64,000 nucleotides of DNA, taken from NCBI RefSeq assembly GCF_003050615.1, contig NZ_NWBU01000004.1, positions 806,001-870,000 of the forward strand, given 5' to 3'. Below the pieces are notes generated by a model that was not told the DNA's origin, made no database searches, and was given only the letters and a program-made list of their open reading frames with translations. Numbering within the stretch: the stretch's first letter is position 1; every line of letters begins with the position of its first letter. Positions 27,450-36,582 of the stretch are shown here, piece after piece. Position numbers and translations under genes: made by a program. Origin of the DNA: Sphingomonas oleivorans (GTDB lineage Bacteria > Pseudomonadota > Alphaproteobacteria > Sphingomonadales > Sphingomonadaceae).

Positions 27450-28133
27450 TTACTGCTGACTCGGCTCTCTTCCAGGACGGTGGGAGGGCGCCCTTAAGAT
27501 CTTCACGATGCCGTAGATACCTGGAATCATGGGCAGAATGGCGGTGTAGAGCCCCGGGAAATAGTAACGTCCTGTCACGCTCACATAATAGTTAGGCATG
27601 TTAGCGATGATCCTGCCACCTCCGACGACCGCCGTGATGGGCGCGAGATTATGCGGATCCACAGCCGGTGGGAGGAGCGGGAAGATAAAATGCGTGAACT
27701 CCGCAAGGCCCGGCCCGATGAAGATGAACCAGGCGAGAAAGCCGGCGAACGGGACCCGCCAGAACAAGCCCAAGGCGGTCAGCGTGTATAGGATTGGCCC
27801 GATGAAAGTGAAGATCAGCAGGAAGCTCTGCTCACTCCAGCTGATGTCGAACAGCCGGCTCATGGCAGGTCCGAAACCGGCGAAATACTCCTCGATCATG
27901 TGCGCCTCCAGGCACGCGACCGTCAGAAGAAAGGGCGGAAGAATCACAGCCGGTTCGATCGGTCCACACCGATACGTCCTGATCCAGAAGAGGAGGCCCG
28001 CCACGCCGGAGCCACCGACAATCACCACCGGGGGCAGGCCGATGTTGCGGTAGCCGAACCACATGGCCAGGATCACGAAGACAGCGGCCGCAGCTACGGA
28101 TGGAAGGGACGGCCTTCCCGTTCGCGATGGCAT
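27450..28133 (-). CDS. HXXEE-domain membrane protein
   Basis: The 227-residue product has about six hydrophobic helices. His 78, Glu 81 and Glu 82 in LEAHMIEEYF form the HxxEE motif that names a family of small bacterial membrane proteins of unknown function; a later conserved region reads EFTHFIFPLL. AAGGGAGA lies before the ATG at 28133. It follows the haloalkane dehalogenase by about 100 bases on the same strand and probably shares its transcript. Possible roles (membrane-bound hydrolase or transporter) cannot be chosen from the sequence. Confidence 0.75.
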   Translation of the reverse strand: MPSRTGRPSLPSVAAAAVFVILAMWFGYRNIGLPPVVIVGGSGVAGLLFWIRTYRCGPIEPAVILPPFLLTVACLEAHMIEEYFAGFGPAMSRLFDISWSEQSFLLIFTFIGPILYTLTALGLFWRVPFAGFLAWFIFIGPGLAEFTHFIFPLLPPAVDPHNLAPITAVVGGGRIIANMPNYYVSVTGRYYFPGLYTAILPMIPGIYGIVKILRAPSHRPGREPSQQ

Positions 28134-28230
28134 AAAGGTCTCTCCCTTGCGCGATAGTCAGCACCCATATGGGTAGACCCGTTACCCTTCGTGTCGCGGT
28201 CGCGATTGCCCCGGCACATGCATTCCGGCT

Positions 28231-29130
28231 CTATGCCGGGCCAGGATGTCTCTGATGCGTGGTCAGAAAGGTCTGGATCGGTGCGACAGCGTCCCGACCC
28301 AGCTCTTCCGCCACAAAATGACCGATTTCGGGGAAGGCTAGCGTATTATGCGCAGGAAAGGCCTCCTCCCATCGGGCGAGCTTGTCGGGCCCGAACGTGG
28401 GATCCTTCTGCCCGCATAGAATCTGCACCGGAATTCCGCCGAGGCGCGCACGACGGTCCCAGAGCGAGGCAAGCCAGTCGCTCTCGCCGATCAGCGCCTT
28501 GGCCAGCATCCATGTCGCCTGGCGGGAGGCGGGCGTCGGAAAGGGCCGGATATAATGCTGGTGGATTTCCGGCGTCAGCCTTGATCTGTCGCCCATGACG
28601 CGGGGAATGACGAAGCGCGGGAAGGCGTTGAAGGTGCGACAGACAAAATGGCCCAGAGGGCTGCCGACCACCCGACTGAACCGCTCGGCGCCAGCGACGC
28701 CCTTGAGCGACCAGCAGCTAGTGTTGAAGATGATCAGCCGCTTCACATTCTCCGGATGCGCCAGCGCATAGGAGAAGCCGATGGGCCCGCCCCAGTCGTG
28801 GATCACCAGAGTGATCTCCTTGAGCCCGAGCGCTTCGATAAAGCGGGCGAGATTGTCGGCATGGAGTTGCGGCAAATAGGAGAGGCCTTCAGGCTTGTCG
28901 GACAGTCCGAAGCCCAGATGATCGGGCGCGATACAGCGGTACCGGTCGCTCAGGCCACGGATGAGGTGCCGGTACATGAACGACCAAGTCGGATTGCCGT
29001 GGACGAACAGCAGCACCTCGCCTTCGCCCTCGTCGACATAGTGAATATTGCCTTGCGGTGCCGCGAACAGCCGCGATCGAAAGGGATATTCGGCCTCGTC
29101 GACCCATTCGGGCCTTTGGAAATGCTGCAC
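28231..29130 (-). CDS. Haloalkane dehalogenase-like alpha/beta hydrolase
   Basis: From the GTG at 29130, which follows GAGGAG, the product has 299 residues, the family length. HGNPTWSFMYR (44-54) supplies the oxyanion hole. Asp 112 in IHDWGGPIGF is the nucleophile with the neighbouring Trp 113 that helps hold halide. The likely acid is Asp 243 (CGQKDPTFG) and His 271 in EIGHFVAEE is the base. This Asp-based triad fits haloalkane dehalogenase (EC 3.8.1.5), which cleaves carbon-halogen bonds with water; related fluoroacetate dehalogenases or epoxide hydrolases are less likely given HGNPTW. It lies in a leftward operon with membrane proteins on both sides. The longer upstream reading is not protein-like. 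Confidence 0.88.
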   Translation of the reverse strand: MQHFQRPEWVDEAEYPFRSRLFAAPQGNIHYVDEGEGEVLLFVHGNPTWSFMYRHLIRGLSDRYRCIAPDHLGFGLSDKPEGLSYLPQLHADNLARFIEALGLKEITLVIHDWGGPIGFSYALAHPENVKRLIIFNTSCWSLKGVAGAERFSRVVGSPLGHFVCRTFNAFPRFVIPRVMGDRSRLTPEIHQHYIRPFPTPASRQATWMLAKALIGESDWLASLWDRRARLGGIPVQILCGQKDPTFGPDKLARWEEAFPAHNTLAFPEIGHFVAEELGRDAVAPIQTFLTTHQRHPGPA

Positions 29131-29180
29131 GTTCCCGCTCCTCTTGCTGTTTCGATTCTTCCGGCTGACCGGAGCCGAAT

Positions 29181-29417
29181 TCAAAAATCGATGCTGGCGG
29201 CGATGCCTTCGAGCTTGCACACCCGCTCCTGCAGATCGGCCAGTTCGATGAGCGACGCCGTCCCGGATCCCGCGCGCGCCGCTCGTGGCGCGCGCAGCGC
29301 ACCGATCTCGAGCCGGCGCAGATCCAGCCACCCACGCCAGCCGCGAAGCAGGGCCTGGCTGATGATCAGCAGTGCCATCAGCGACGTAGCAATAATCATG
29401 AGCGCCGCATCAGGCAT
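29181..29417 (-). CDS. Small membrane protein with short helical tail
   Basis: A 78-residue protein with one N-terminal hydrophobic helix (ALMIIATSLMALLIISQAL), a basic stretch (RGWRGWLDLRRLEIG) and a short amphipathic helix (IELADLQERVCKLEGI). It overlaps the end of the upstream membrane protein gene by eight bases and precedes the dehalogenase by 50 bases, so it belongs to that operon. The layout recalls phage-shock PspB-type proteins, but the similarity is too slight for a name. Confidence 0.6.
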   Translation of the reverse strand: MPDAALMIIATSLMALLIISQALLRGWRGWLDLRRLEIGALRAPRAARAGSGTASLIELADLQERVCKLEGIAASIDF

Positions 29418-29805
29418 AGCGCGCCGCCGTCATCGAGACGGTCGCCACGACGAGCAGGACTGCCGCAACGCGGTGGCTGACGCGCATGCGCGACCATGCG
29501 CCGGTCTCATCGTCTCGTGACATATGCAGGCCGCCGCCGACGACGATAATCTGAACCGCGACCGCAAGGATGGCGAAGAAAGCGCCGAGCGCCAGCAGCG
29601 TCTCCATCATGCCGAACGATTCTTCGTGCAGCGTTAGCCACAGATAGACACCCGTGGCAGCTGTCACGGCCGCTGCGCCGAGCTGCGGTCGAAAAAGCCC
29701 TTCGCAATTAGCGCTTCCTGCTCGCGCCAGCGCGAACGTCGAGCCGGCCCAGAACATGGCGGCGAGGACATGAAGCGACAGGATGATCATCAACATCTGC
29801 TGCAT
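29410..29805 (-). CDS. Four-helix integral membrane protein, function unknown
   Basis: The product of 131 residues begins MQQMLMIILSLHVLAAMFWAG and has four hydrophobic helices with conserved-looking His and Trp near the first (LHVLAAMFWAGSTFALAR), the pattern of small CopD-like or YqjF-like membrane proteins. AGGAG precedes the ATG at 29805 at eight bases, which is why this start is preferred over upstream ones. It is the first gene of the leftward dehalogenase operon and is divergent from the TolB-like gene. Confidence 0.7.
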   Translation of the reverse strand: MQQMLMIILSLHVLAAMFWAGSTFALARAGSANCEGLFRPQLGAAAVTAATGVYLWLTLHEESFGMMETLLALGAFFAILAVAVQIIVVGGGLHMSRDDETGAWSRMRVSHRVAAVLLVVATVSMTAARYA

Positions 29806-29827
29806 CTGGGATTGCTCCTGCCTCGAA

Positions 29828-29855
29828 TTGAGGTTCGCTATACGGCATGTATAAT
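29828..29855 (+). promoter_or_regulatory. Sigma-70-like promoter for the TolB-like gene
   Basis: TTGAGG (29828-29833) and a perfect TATAAT (29850-29855) are 16 bases apart in the short region between divergent genes. The box lies about 100 bases before the TolB-like start. Confidence 0.6.
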
Positions 29856-29952
29856 GTAATATGAAAGGTGACAATGTCCGAGCGATCTTATGTCAGTCGG
29901 GCGCGGAGCCATGTCTCGTTGAATGAAGCGGAAAGGGTTTCGAAGGGGTCTC

Positions 29953-30951
29953 ATGCGTTCTGCCATTCCCTACGCCCTTGCGGCCGCCTCAGCCCTGTCG
30001 ATGGGCCTTGCTCACGCCGCCGATGTCGGGCCCAGCCCGCCTGCGCCCCGGATATGGCAGCCTGGCATTGTTTCGGGACCTCTCCACGATTCTGCGCCGG
30101 CATTCACGCCGGACGGTCGGCACGTGTACTTCGGACGAAGCGGCGGCGCCGATACTGCGCGTCCGACCCTCTACGTCTCCGAGCGCGCCGCTATATGGTC
30201 GCCGCCTGAGATTGCGAGCTTTTCGGGTCGCTTCAGCGATATGGAGCCGGCCATGGCGCCGGACGGCTCGCATCTCATCTTCGTATCCAACCGACCGATC
30301 GTAAAGGGTGGCGCGCTGTTGGACGGCCACTTCAACAATCGCGATTTTCCGGCGCAGGGCGGCGCGCTCTGGCGGGTCGATCGAACCATCGGCGGCTGGT
30401 CGGAGCCGCAGCGCTTGCCCGACAGCATCAACACGCCCCAGGGCGCCAGCTTCGCACCGGCGATCGCGGCAGATGGCAGCCTCTATTTCATGCGCTCGGA
30501 TCCACAAAGCGGCCGATTCCGTCTCTATCGATCATCCTGGTCGGCCAGCGGTTACGGCGCGCCCGAGCCGCTGAGCTTCAGCACCGGAGCCAGCACCGAC
30601 GTCGATCCGGCTGTAGCGCCCGACCAGTCCTTCCTCGTGTTCGGATCGGGTCCGGCCCGAGCAGCAGTCGCTCGCGGAATGGACCTCTTCATTGTATTCC
30701 GGCGAGCGGATGGAGGCTGGGGACGACCGGTGCATCTGGGCGAGCGCGTCAACGCACCGGGCTCCGACGCCGAGGCGCGACTCTCGCCAGATCATCGCAC
30801 GCTCTTCTTCAGCAGTGAGCGAAAGACGGCCCACCATCCGGATGCGCCCTGGAATAACGGGCTCTACAATATCTGGTCCATGTCCTTGCGATCTCGGATG
30901 ATGGCCGAACTGAAACACAGATCGCTCAGCGAAGCTTCCGGTGGACACTGA
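29953..30951 (+). CDS. Exported TolB/PD40-type beta-propeller protein
   Basis: The 332-residue product starts with a signal peptide (MRSAIPYALAAASALSMGLAHA) and contains repeated WD40-like PD40 blades: SAPAFTPDGRHVYFGR, MEPAMAPDGSHLIFVSNR, FAPAIAADGSLYFMR, VDPAVAPDQSFLVFGS and EARLSPDHRTLFFSSER. This is a periplasmic propeller without visible catalytic residues, likely binding a protein or carbohydrate. AAGGGG stands before the ATG at 29953; an ATG ten codons upstream (29923) is possible but lacks a ribosome-binding site. It is transcribed away from the dehalogenase operon from a good promoter. The partner is unknown. Confidence 0.8.
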   Translation: MRSAIPYALAAASALSMGLAHAADVGPSPPAPRIWQPGIVSGPLHDSAPAFTPDGRHVYFGRSGGADTARPTLYVSERAAIWSPPEIASFSGRFSDMEPAMAPDGSHLIFVSNRPIVKGGALLDGHFNNRDFPAQGGALWRVDRTIGGWSEPQRLPDSINTPQGASFAPAIAADGSLYFMRSDPQSGRFRLYRSSWSASGYGAPEPLSFSTGASTDVDPAVAPDQSFLVFGSGPARAAVARGMDLFIVFRRADGGWGRPVHLGERVNAPGSDAEARLSPDHRTLFFSSERKTAHHPDAPWNNGLYNIWSMSLRSRMMAELKHRSLSEASGGH

Positions 30952-30958
30952 TAACGAC

Positions 30959-31161
30959 TTAGCCGCGGAGGTCCATTATCGACCGCAATTGCGCCAGGCA
31001 CGCCTGCAGGACCTCCGTCGCCTGCTCGGCCTTGGCGATCGACATCGCGCCCGAGAACATCGCCACGACCATGTTGGCGAAGCCTTCGGGGTCACGCCGC
31101 GCGAAGACCGCGCCGCCGGCCTCGACATCGAGCCTCAGGCGTTCGGCGATCGCCCCGCGCC
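30959..31161 (-). pseudogene. 3' fragment of a TetR-family regulator
   Basis: The frame GAIAERLRLDVEAGGAVFAR, then DPEGFANMVVAMFSGAMSI to the stop at 30959 is nearly the same as the C-terminus of the intact TetR gene at 39410-40030, with many silent differences. The homology stops sharply at 31161, where an unrelated fragment on the other strand begins. Confidence 0.85.
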
Positions 31162-31448
31162 TACATGATCGACCTCTACCCAGTGGCGGCGGGCTACGCC
31201 ATCGAGGCGATCGTACGCACCCGGCCGCTCCCGGGCCGCCGCCAGGCCGTTGAATGGCTGATCGCAGAAACCCCAGAATCACCGAATGCGACAAGAGCAC
31301 CAGCGACGATTGCTACGTCGCCCGCACCTTCGTTTGGGCGGTGTCCGACCTCGATCGGCTGACCGAAAGGCTTTCCGACGATTCCGAGACCAACACGGCC
31401 GTGGTGAAGTCCAAGCTCTTCCCGCGTCCGCTGCCGCTTCTGCCGTAA
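31162..31448 (+). pseudogene. 3' fragment of an Lrp/AsnC-family regulator with a frameshift
   Basis: Reading GYAIEAIVRTRPLPGRRQAVEWL and, after a one-base shift near 31274, DDCYVARTFVWAVSDLDRLTERL and TNTAVVKSKLF, this is the effector-binding (RAM) domain of an Lrp/AsnC regulator. An A seems to be missing from a GAAA run. The helix-turn-helix half is gone. Confidence 0.7.
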
Positions 31449-31485
31449 ATTCGGGGACCGTTCCGCAAGCCCTGGCCAAGGCCTC

Positions 31486-33507
31486 TCAGCCCCCAAAGCT
31501 CTTCCGGACGATCAGGTTGACGATTGGCTTGACCTGGGCCGCCCGGTCCTGGACGAGCGACAGATCCGCCACGTCTCGAGGTCCGCCATAGATCCGCCGC
31601 GTCGCCCGGAAGCCGCGGGACGTGACGTTTTCGACCTCCAGCCGGAGCACGAGGTCCGCCTGCGGCTTCCATTGGCCGTAGGTGATGACATAGGTCCCGA
31701 GCTTGCTCGTCGAGACCTCGTCGAAGCGGTAGGACGTCCGGCGCCAACCGCCGAACAGGTCGGCTCCCAGCTCGAGGTTCCAGGCTGGGACCTGCTTGCT
31801 GAAATGGCTTTCCCATTCCAAAGGCCGCAAGCCCGAGATCGGCCGTTTGGCGTGGGTCGTCGGATCGGTGACCTCGCTGCGGCGGACCTTGAGCAGCCCC
31901 CGATATTCGGCGTTGGAAAGCCCCAGCCGGCTGAGCGGAATGCTAAGGCTCAGTTCGACCTCGTCCTTGGAGCCCTTGCCGATGTTGGCGGGCGCGTCGA
32001 AGACACCGGTCGGATCGTAGATGGGCGCGCGGTCGATCGTGTCGCTGAGGGCGGAATGGCGGGCGGTCAGCACCGCCGCTCCGCTACCCCAAAAGCGCTG
32101 CTCGACCTGGAGTTCGGCGACCCAGGCCTGTTCGGGCACGAGATTGATGTTTCCGGCCCGCAGGACGCCGTCATTGAGGGCGGCGCTGGAGACGAAATCG
32201 TCGAAGTTGAGTTGTCCCACGGCCCGCTCGCCGCGGGCGCGCAGTTGCAGGTCGCTGCGGGCCTGCCAGACGACCAGGAGGCGAGGCTTTGGATAGCGCA
32301 GGCTCCGCTCGACATTGACCAAGCGGTCGCGGGAGCGTCCCATGATCTTGGACCCTTCCTGGCGCAGTCCCGCTTCGAGCGTCCAGGCGGGCTTTGGGCG
32401 CCAGACCGCCTTGGCGAAGGCCTCCGACCGCGCCTCCTCGACGCGGACCTGCGGCGCCGGCAAGAACTGTGGCGAGCCCTTGAGCGCCAAGCTGGTGTCG
32501 CTGTCGAGCCTGTTCCTCGCCACCTCGCCGCCCGCCTCCAGCGACAGGGCCAGGCTCACCCGGAACCGGCCAACGACCCGCCCGATGGTCTCGGTTGTCG
32601 ACACGGCCTGGCGGTAGTCGAAGTCACCGGGTGGCATGGTAGCCGCCGAGCGCAAATTGCGGTCCTCCGTCTGGTGCAGGCCGACGACCTCCACGCTCGT
32701 ACGCGCGCTGATGGCGCGGTCGAAACGCAGGCCAAGCTCGGACTTGTCGCGCGCCCGCCGGTCTTCGCTGGCAAGGTCGCGCGGACCTGGCGAGATGAAG
32801 CGGCTGGTCTCGTTGAAGCGATAGTCCTCGCGGTAGAGCCGGCCGTTTATTTTCAGCGTCCCGCCGAAAAGGCCATGCTCGAAAGCGCCGGTTGCAGTGT
32901 TCATGCGGTAGTCGGCGTGAGACTTGATGTCCGACCGGGCGAGCAGCCTGCCGAGCGGGTCGGTTTGTTCATAGACAGCGGGCCCCACCGAACTGTCGGG
33001 CGCGCCCTCGCTACGCAAGCCAAGCTCCCACCGCCCGCCCGCCGCAGCGCCCGTGCCCTCGAGGCGGAAGCCCGGCATGGTCCGTCCATAATCGCCAACA
33101 TAGCGTCCGGACAGTTGGACAAGACCGGCGGCTGCGCCGGCCTTCTTGCGCACGACATTGGCCAGGATGGTCTTGCCTTGCATGTCAACGCCCGGCACGC
33201 CGCCCCGGATCACCTCGACATAGTCGACCTGGCCAGCGGGTATGCGACTGAGAATGGCATCGAGGCCGTCGCTCTTGGCGGCCGGCCGTGCGCCATCGAT
33301 CAACACGTTGCCCGCTGCCCCCTCGAACCCGCGGACCGCATCCCCCATGTCGAGGGTGAAGCCGGGGAGGTGCGCGACCAGGTCCTTGGCGGTGCTCGGC
33401 TGGAAGACAGCGAAAAACCCGGGCCCGTATCGCGTGACGCCCTCGGCGGCGGCGGGAGCGAGGGCCGACGTGGCCGTCGCCTGGGCAAGGAGCGCAGCAA
33501 ACATCAT
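31486..33507 (-). CDS. TonB-dependent outer-membrane receptor
   Basis: A 673-residue receptor with a short signal sequence (MMFAALLAQATATSALAPAAA), a plug domain (STAKDLVAHLPGFTLDMGDAVRGFEGAAGNVLIDG, then IPAGQVDYVEVIRGG) and a long beta-barrel ending in the aromatic-poor strand VNLIVRKSFGG. The plug motif LIDGARPAAKSDGLDAIL is the type seen in sphingomonad and caulobacter receptors of unknown ligand. It moves a substrate across the outer membrane with TonB energy. It is somewhat shorter than usual because the N-terminal TonB box is not obvious. The start at 33507 is chosen for the signal peptide; upstream sequence is basic and not credible. It stands alone between remnants. Confidence 0.88.
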   Translation of the reverse strand: MMFAALLAQATATSALAPAAAEGVTRYGPGFFAVFQPSTAKDLVAHLPGFTLDMGDAVRGFEGAAGNVLIDGARPAAKSDGLDAILSRIPAGQVDYVEVIRGGVPGVDMQGKTILANVVRKKAGAAAGLVQLSGRYVGDYGRTMPGFRLEGTGAAAGGRWELGLRSEGAPDSSVGPAVYEQTDPLGRLLARSDIKSHADYRMNTATGAFEHGLFGGTLKINGRLYREDYRFNETSRFISPGPRDLASEDRRARDKSELGLRFDRAISARTSVEVVGLHQTEDRNLRSAATMPPGDFDYRQAVSTTETIGRVVGRFRVSLALSLEAGGEVARNRLDSDTSLALKGSPQFLPAPQVRVEEARSEAFAKAVWRPKPAWTLEAGLRQEGSKIMGRSRDRLVNVERSLRYPKPRLLVVWQARSDLQLRARGERAVGQLNFDDFVSSAALNDGVLRAGNINLVPEQAWVAELQVEQRFWGSGAAVLTARHSALSDTIDRAPIYDPTGVFDAPANIGKGSKDEVELSLSIPLSRLGLSNAEYRGLLKVRRSEVTDPTTHAKRPISGLRPLEWESHFSKQVPAWNLELGADLFGGWRRTSYRFDEVSTSKLGTYVITYGQWKPQADLVLRLEVENVTSRGFRATRRIYGGPRDVADLSLVQDRAAQVKPIVNLIVRKSFGG

Positions 33508-33723
33508 AAAGGAAGGCCTTCGAAGGTCCGGTCCTGGGCGCCGACACTTGTGAATGGGTTTACAGTCTGTCTGCGCAAATCCAGCACTCCGGCGGCGGCG
33601 CCAACCGGCGAGATTGGCCATACCTCGTGATTTTGGTGACCCTCCAGTGAGGTTAATGGCATGTTGCGGACATCCACAGCGATCCTAGTTGGCTTGACGA
33701 TCGGCCTTGGTTGCGCGATTTCG

Positions 33724-34101
33724 TTATACAGCTTGTTTATGCTCTAGCCAGCAAACTTCGTCTTGGACCGGACAGCGCGATGAGGTTAAGGTGGCCGCTT
33801 TCGTCGCGCTCCATCGCGAAAGGAAAGCTGTGGCGGCGTCCTCCGCCACCATCACAGGCTCGTCGTCCTTGATAGCGTAGTCGCCGAACGACCGGTCGCG
33901 CGCCGGCTTCCTGGCGGCCAGGCCGCAGCTCGACTTGAACCAAAGCCGCGCCTCGTCGACGAGCCGGACCATGGCAATGGACGCATTGAACAGGTCCCAC
34001 GCATGCTCCGCCAGACAGTCGAACGCTTGGCTGGGCGCGGTGTCGAGGAGGTCTAGGCTACGCAGAGCCTGCAGTCGTTTCCCGGCGCCGAAGATAATCA
34101 C
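33724..34101 (-). pseudogene. Truncated GAF-domain sensor protein
   Basis: The first about 95 residues (LQALRSLDLLDTAPSQAFDCL, IAMVRLVDEARLWFKSSCGL, DRSFGDYAIKDDEPVMVAEDA) match the N-terminal GAF domain common at the front of sensor kinases and cyclases. The match stops inside the domain and the last 30 residues are unrelated, so output domains are missing. Confidence 0.7.
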
Positions 34102-34216
34102 CCGCTCCCGAAAGCGCAGATTGGCACGGCGGCAATCGGCAAAGCGTTAAGCCGGGTTGCGACATGGCCGCACAGCCGCGGCCGCGATCCCCCCGCCATC
34201 GCCCAGTATCACCGGG

Positions 34217-34894
34217 TCAGGTGAGCTTGGTCGGCTGCCGACCGCCCAGCCGCTGGGTCGCGACCGCCGGGAGTTGAGTGAGGTTGAGGGTCGCGAAGAC
34301 ACCGCGTCCCATCCCCCCGATCATGAATCGGATGAAGTCGGCCTGGGTCTCGAGCATAGCGGCGCGCTCGAGGGCGCCGGCGTCAATGGCGTTGAAACCA
34401 AGCTCCTCGGCCAAAGCCCCCACGGCCGCCTTGGCCTCCTCGTCGTCCCCAGCCAGGAACACCGAAACGCCGTGGCTGCGGAGGATGACAGGATCGTGCT
34501 CGAAGATCTCCTGGGCCATGGTGTTGAACGCCTTGACCACCCTGGCGCCCGGGGCGGCCTTGGCCAGGCGCTCGGCGAAGGCCTCAAGGATGGGCGGATA
34601 GTGAAAATCCGCAGGCACGGGCCCGTTGTTCATGTCGACGACCACCTTGCCGTCGAGGAGGCTGGGGTCGCGCAGGACCTCACCTGGCATGGCGCGAACG
34701 CCCCAGACGACGATATCCCCGAATGCGACCGCCTCGTCATTGCCACCGCTGCGGGCGGCCCCGCCGCACAGGGCGACCGCCCCTTCGGCCTGGGCGATAT
34801 CGCGCGCCCCGAAGAACACTTCATACCCGGCCAAGGCAAACTTCACGCCCAAGGTCCGACCCATGTTGCCCGTACCGACGATGCAGATCTTCAT
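34217..34894 (-). CDS. NAD(P)-binding reductase of the F420-dependent NADP oxidoreductase family
   Basis: The 225-residue protein begins MKICIVGTGNMGRTLGVKFALAGYEV, a Rossmann GxGxxG at residues 7-12. It continues with family segments VVVDMNNGP, VVKAFNTMAQEI and VFLAGDDEEAKAAVGALAEELGF. This is the NADP oxidoreductase coenzyme-F420-dependent family (NPD/ProC-like N-terminal fold). Many members outside actinobacteria and archaea do not use F420, so the cofactor partner is open. GGAGG stands six bases before the ATG. It is divergent from a LysR gene 66 bases away, its probable regulator. Confidence 0.85.
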   Translation of the reverse strand: MKICIVGTGNMGRTLGVKFALAGYEVFFGARDIAQAEGAVALCGGAARSGGNDEAVAFGDIVVWGVRAMPGEVLRDPSLLDGKVVVDMNNGPVPADFHYPPILEAFAERLAKAAPGARVVKAFNTMAQEIFEHDPVILRSHGVSVFLAGDDEEAKAAVGALAEELGFNAIDAGALERAAMLETQADFIRFMIGGMGRGVFATLNLTQLPAVATQRLGGRQPTKLT

Positions 34895-34960
34895 GCCTGC
34901 CTCCAGGAAAAAGAAGCGGCAATCTGGCCTGGGCCTATCAGATCAGGCAAATTGATCCCG

Positions 34961-35941
34961 ATGAGCATGAAGATCAGTAATATTGAATATCTTGGCGGCG
35001 CGGAGTTCAGCGAGGCGGACCTGCGCAAGCTTGACCTCAATCTGCTCCTCGCGTTCAGCGCCGTCATGCGGACGGGCAGCGTGCGGGCCGCGGCCGAACG
35101 GCTGTTCCTGGGCCCCTCCGGCGTGAGCATGGCGCTCTCGCGCCTGCGCCTCCACTTGGGTGAAGAGCTGTTCGTGCGCGGCAAGGCAGGCCTGGAGCCG
35201 ACGCCCTTCGCCGAGCGCCTGTTCGAGTTGATCGCGCCGGCGCTTGGCGGGATCAGCGCCGCGCTCGGCGAGGTTGGCAGCTTCGACCCTTCAAGCGCCG
35301 AGCGCACAGTTCGCATCGCCATGTCCGACGACATCGAGACGGCCCTCGCGGCGAACCTCGCCCAGCGGGTTCGACGCGAGGCCCCGGGTATCACGCTCAT
35401 CCTTCGAACGGGCGACTACCGCCGCGCCCCCTCCCTGCTCGATGGGGGCGAGGCCGACCTTGTGCTGTGCGCCAAGCCCCCCGCGCTGCAGGCGCGCCAC
35501 CGCGCCCGCGCGCTCTACCGCGAGGAGTTCGTGCTGCTGGCCGACGGGCCGCGGCTTGGCCTACCCGAGCGGCCCTCGATGGAGACCTACCTCACTCTGG
35601 CCCATGTCCTCGTCTCCGCCGAGGGCATGGCGACGGGACTGACCGACGAGGCTCTGGCGAAACTGGGCCGTGCGCGGCGGGTCGCGCTCGTCGCCGAGCG
35701 CTTCTCGACCCTCCCCTACCTCCTTAAGTCCGCCGACCTCGTGGCCAACGTGCCTCGGCGCGCGGCCGAAAGCCTGGCCGGAGCTTTCGGGCTCAGCCGC
35801 CACGCCCTGCCTTTCGAGAGCCCGGCATTCGAGGTCTCCGCCATCTGGCCAGGGCGGCTCGAGCGCGACCCCGCCCACGCCTGGCTGCGCACCGTGGTGG
35901 CCGAGGAAGTCGGCGAGCCGGCCGCATCAGGGTCCGGCTGA
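34961..35941 (+). CDS. LysR-family transcriptional regulator
   Basis: This 326-residue regulator has the helix-turn-helix at about residues 20-80 (LRKLDLNLLLAFSAVMRTGSVRAAAERLFLGPSGVSMALSRL) and a NodD/SyrM-like effector domain beginning VRIAMSDDIE. The ATG at 34961 is the first that gives a normal length; a longer reading through the divergent reductase gene is a shadow. It faces the reductase gene across 66 bases, the classic LysR arrangement, so it probably controls that gene and itself. The inducer is unknown. Confidence 0.88.
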   Translation: MSMKISNIEYLGGAEFSEADLRKLDLNLLLAFSAVMRTGSVRAAAERLFLGPSGVSMALSRLRLHLGEELFVRGKAGLEPTPFAERLFELIAPALGGISAALGEVGSFDPSSAERTVRIAMSDDIETALAANLAQRVRREAPGITLILRTGDYRRAPSLLDGGEADLVLCAKPPALQARHRARALYREEFVLLADGPRLGLPERPSMETYLTLAHVLVSAEGMATGLTDEALAKLGRARRVALVAERFSTLPYLLKSADLVANVPRRAAESLAGAFGLSRHALPFESPAFEVSAIWPGRLERDPAHAWLRTVVAEEVGEPAASGSG

Positions 35942-36055
35942 TCCTTTAGCCGCCCGCGCCCGCGGCGGGGCGATTGTGCGTCTTTGGCGGACCAGATTAT
36001 GTGCGTGACCCATATACAGGGCGTACAAGGCATGACGCGCCGCTACGATAATTAG

Positions 36056-36406
36056 GATCGGCTCGGCTACTTAGCTTCCTTCTTGTTCCGCGCGGCGCGC
36101 TTCGTCGTGGATTCAGCTCTTCATCACCGGCGCTGGAGCCGCGAACAGGACATCGCATACATGCGCGAAACACTCGGGGAGCCTGAAACGTCCGCGATCC
36201 GTGAGGTCGAGCGCTACTGCGTCCAACCAGGTCAGGCGCTGAGCTATATGCTCGGCTGGCGGATCTTCTCCAAGGCACGAGCTGGCGCCGAGGTTAGGCT
36301 GGGTGCGTGTTTCGACCTTCGCACTTTCCATGACACGGTCCTGCTTAACGGAGACATGCCTCTCGACGTTCTGGCCCGCGTGATCGACGCCCGGGCCGCT
36401 GCTTAG
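36056..36406 (+). pseudogene. 3' fragment of a DUF885 protein
   Basis: The frame DRLGYLASFLFRAARFVVDSA, then RRWSREQDIAYMRET, EVERYCVQPGQALSYMLGW and FDLRTFHDTVLLNGDMPLDVL matches the C-terminus of DUF885, a family of about 600-residue exported M3-like peptidase-fold proteins. An in-frame stop precedes it and no start is credible, so four fifths of the gene is missing. Confidence 0.8.
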
Positions 36407-36582
36407 GATCGCCCGCGGAGAACTTGTGCGACAGTGGGTCTGCTCCTACTCGGGACATGCACAGCCTTTGCGACGGTTGTTTCTCAGGGATGATGCGTTT
36501 TCACTGACCAGATAACGAAGGCTTTGCGGTCCCCTGATAAGCGGCCGAAGAGGCCCTTCAAGGCGCTCGAGTAGGGATAAGC

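Noticed and set aside
31672-33630. A 652-codon plus-strand frame opposite the TonB receptor
   Set aside because: Shadow; the minus strand has the plug and barrel motifs.
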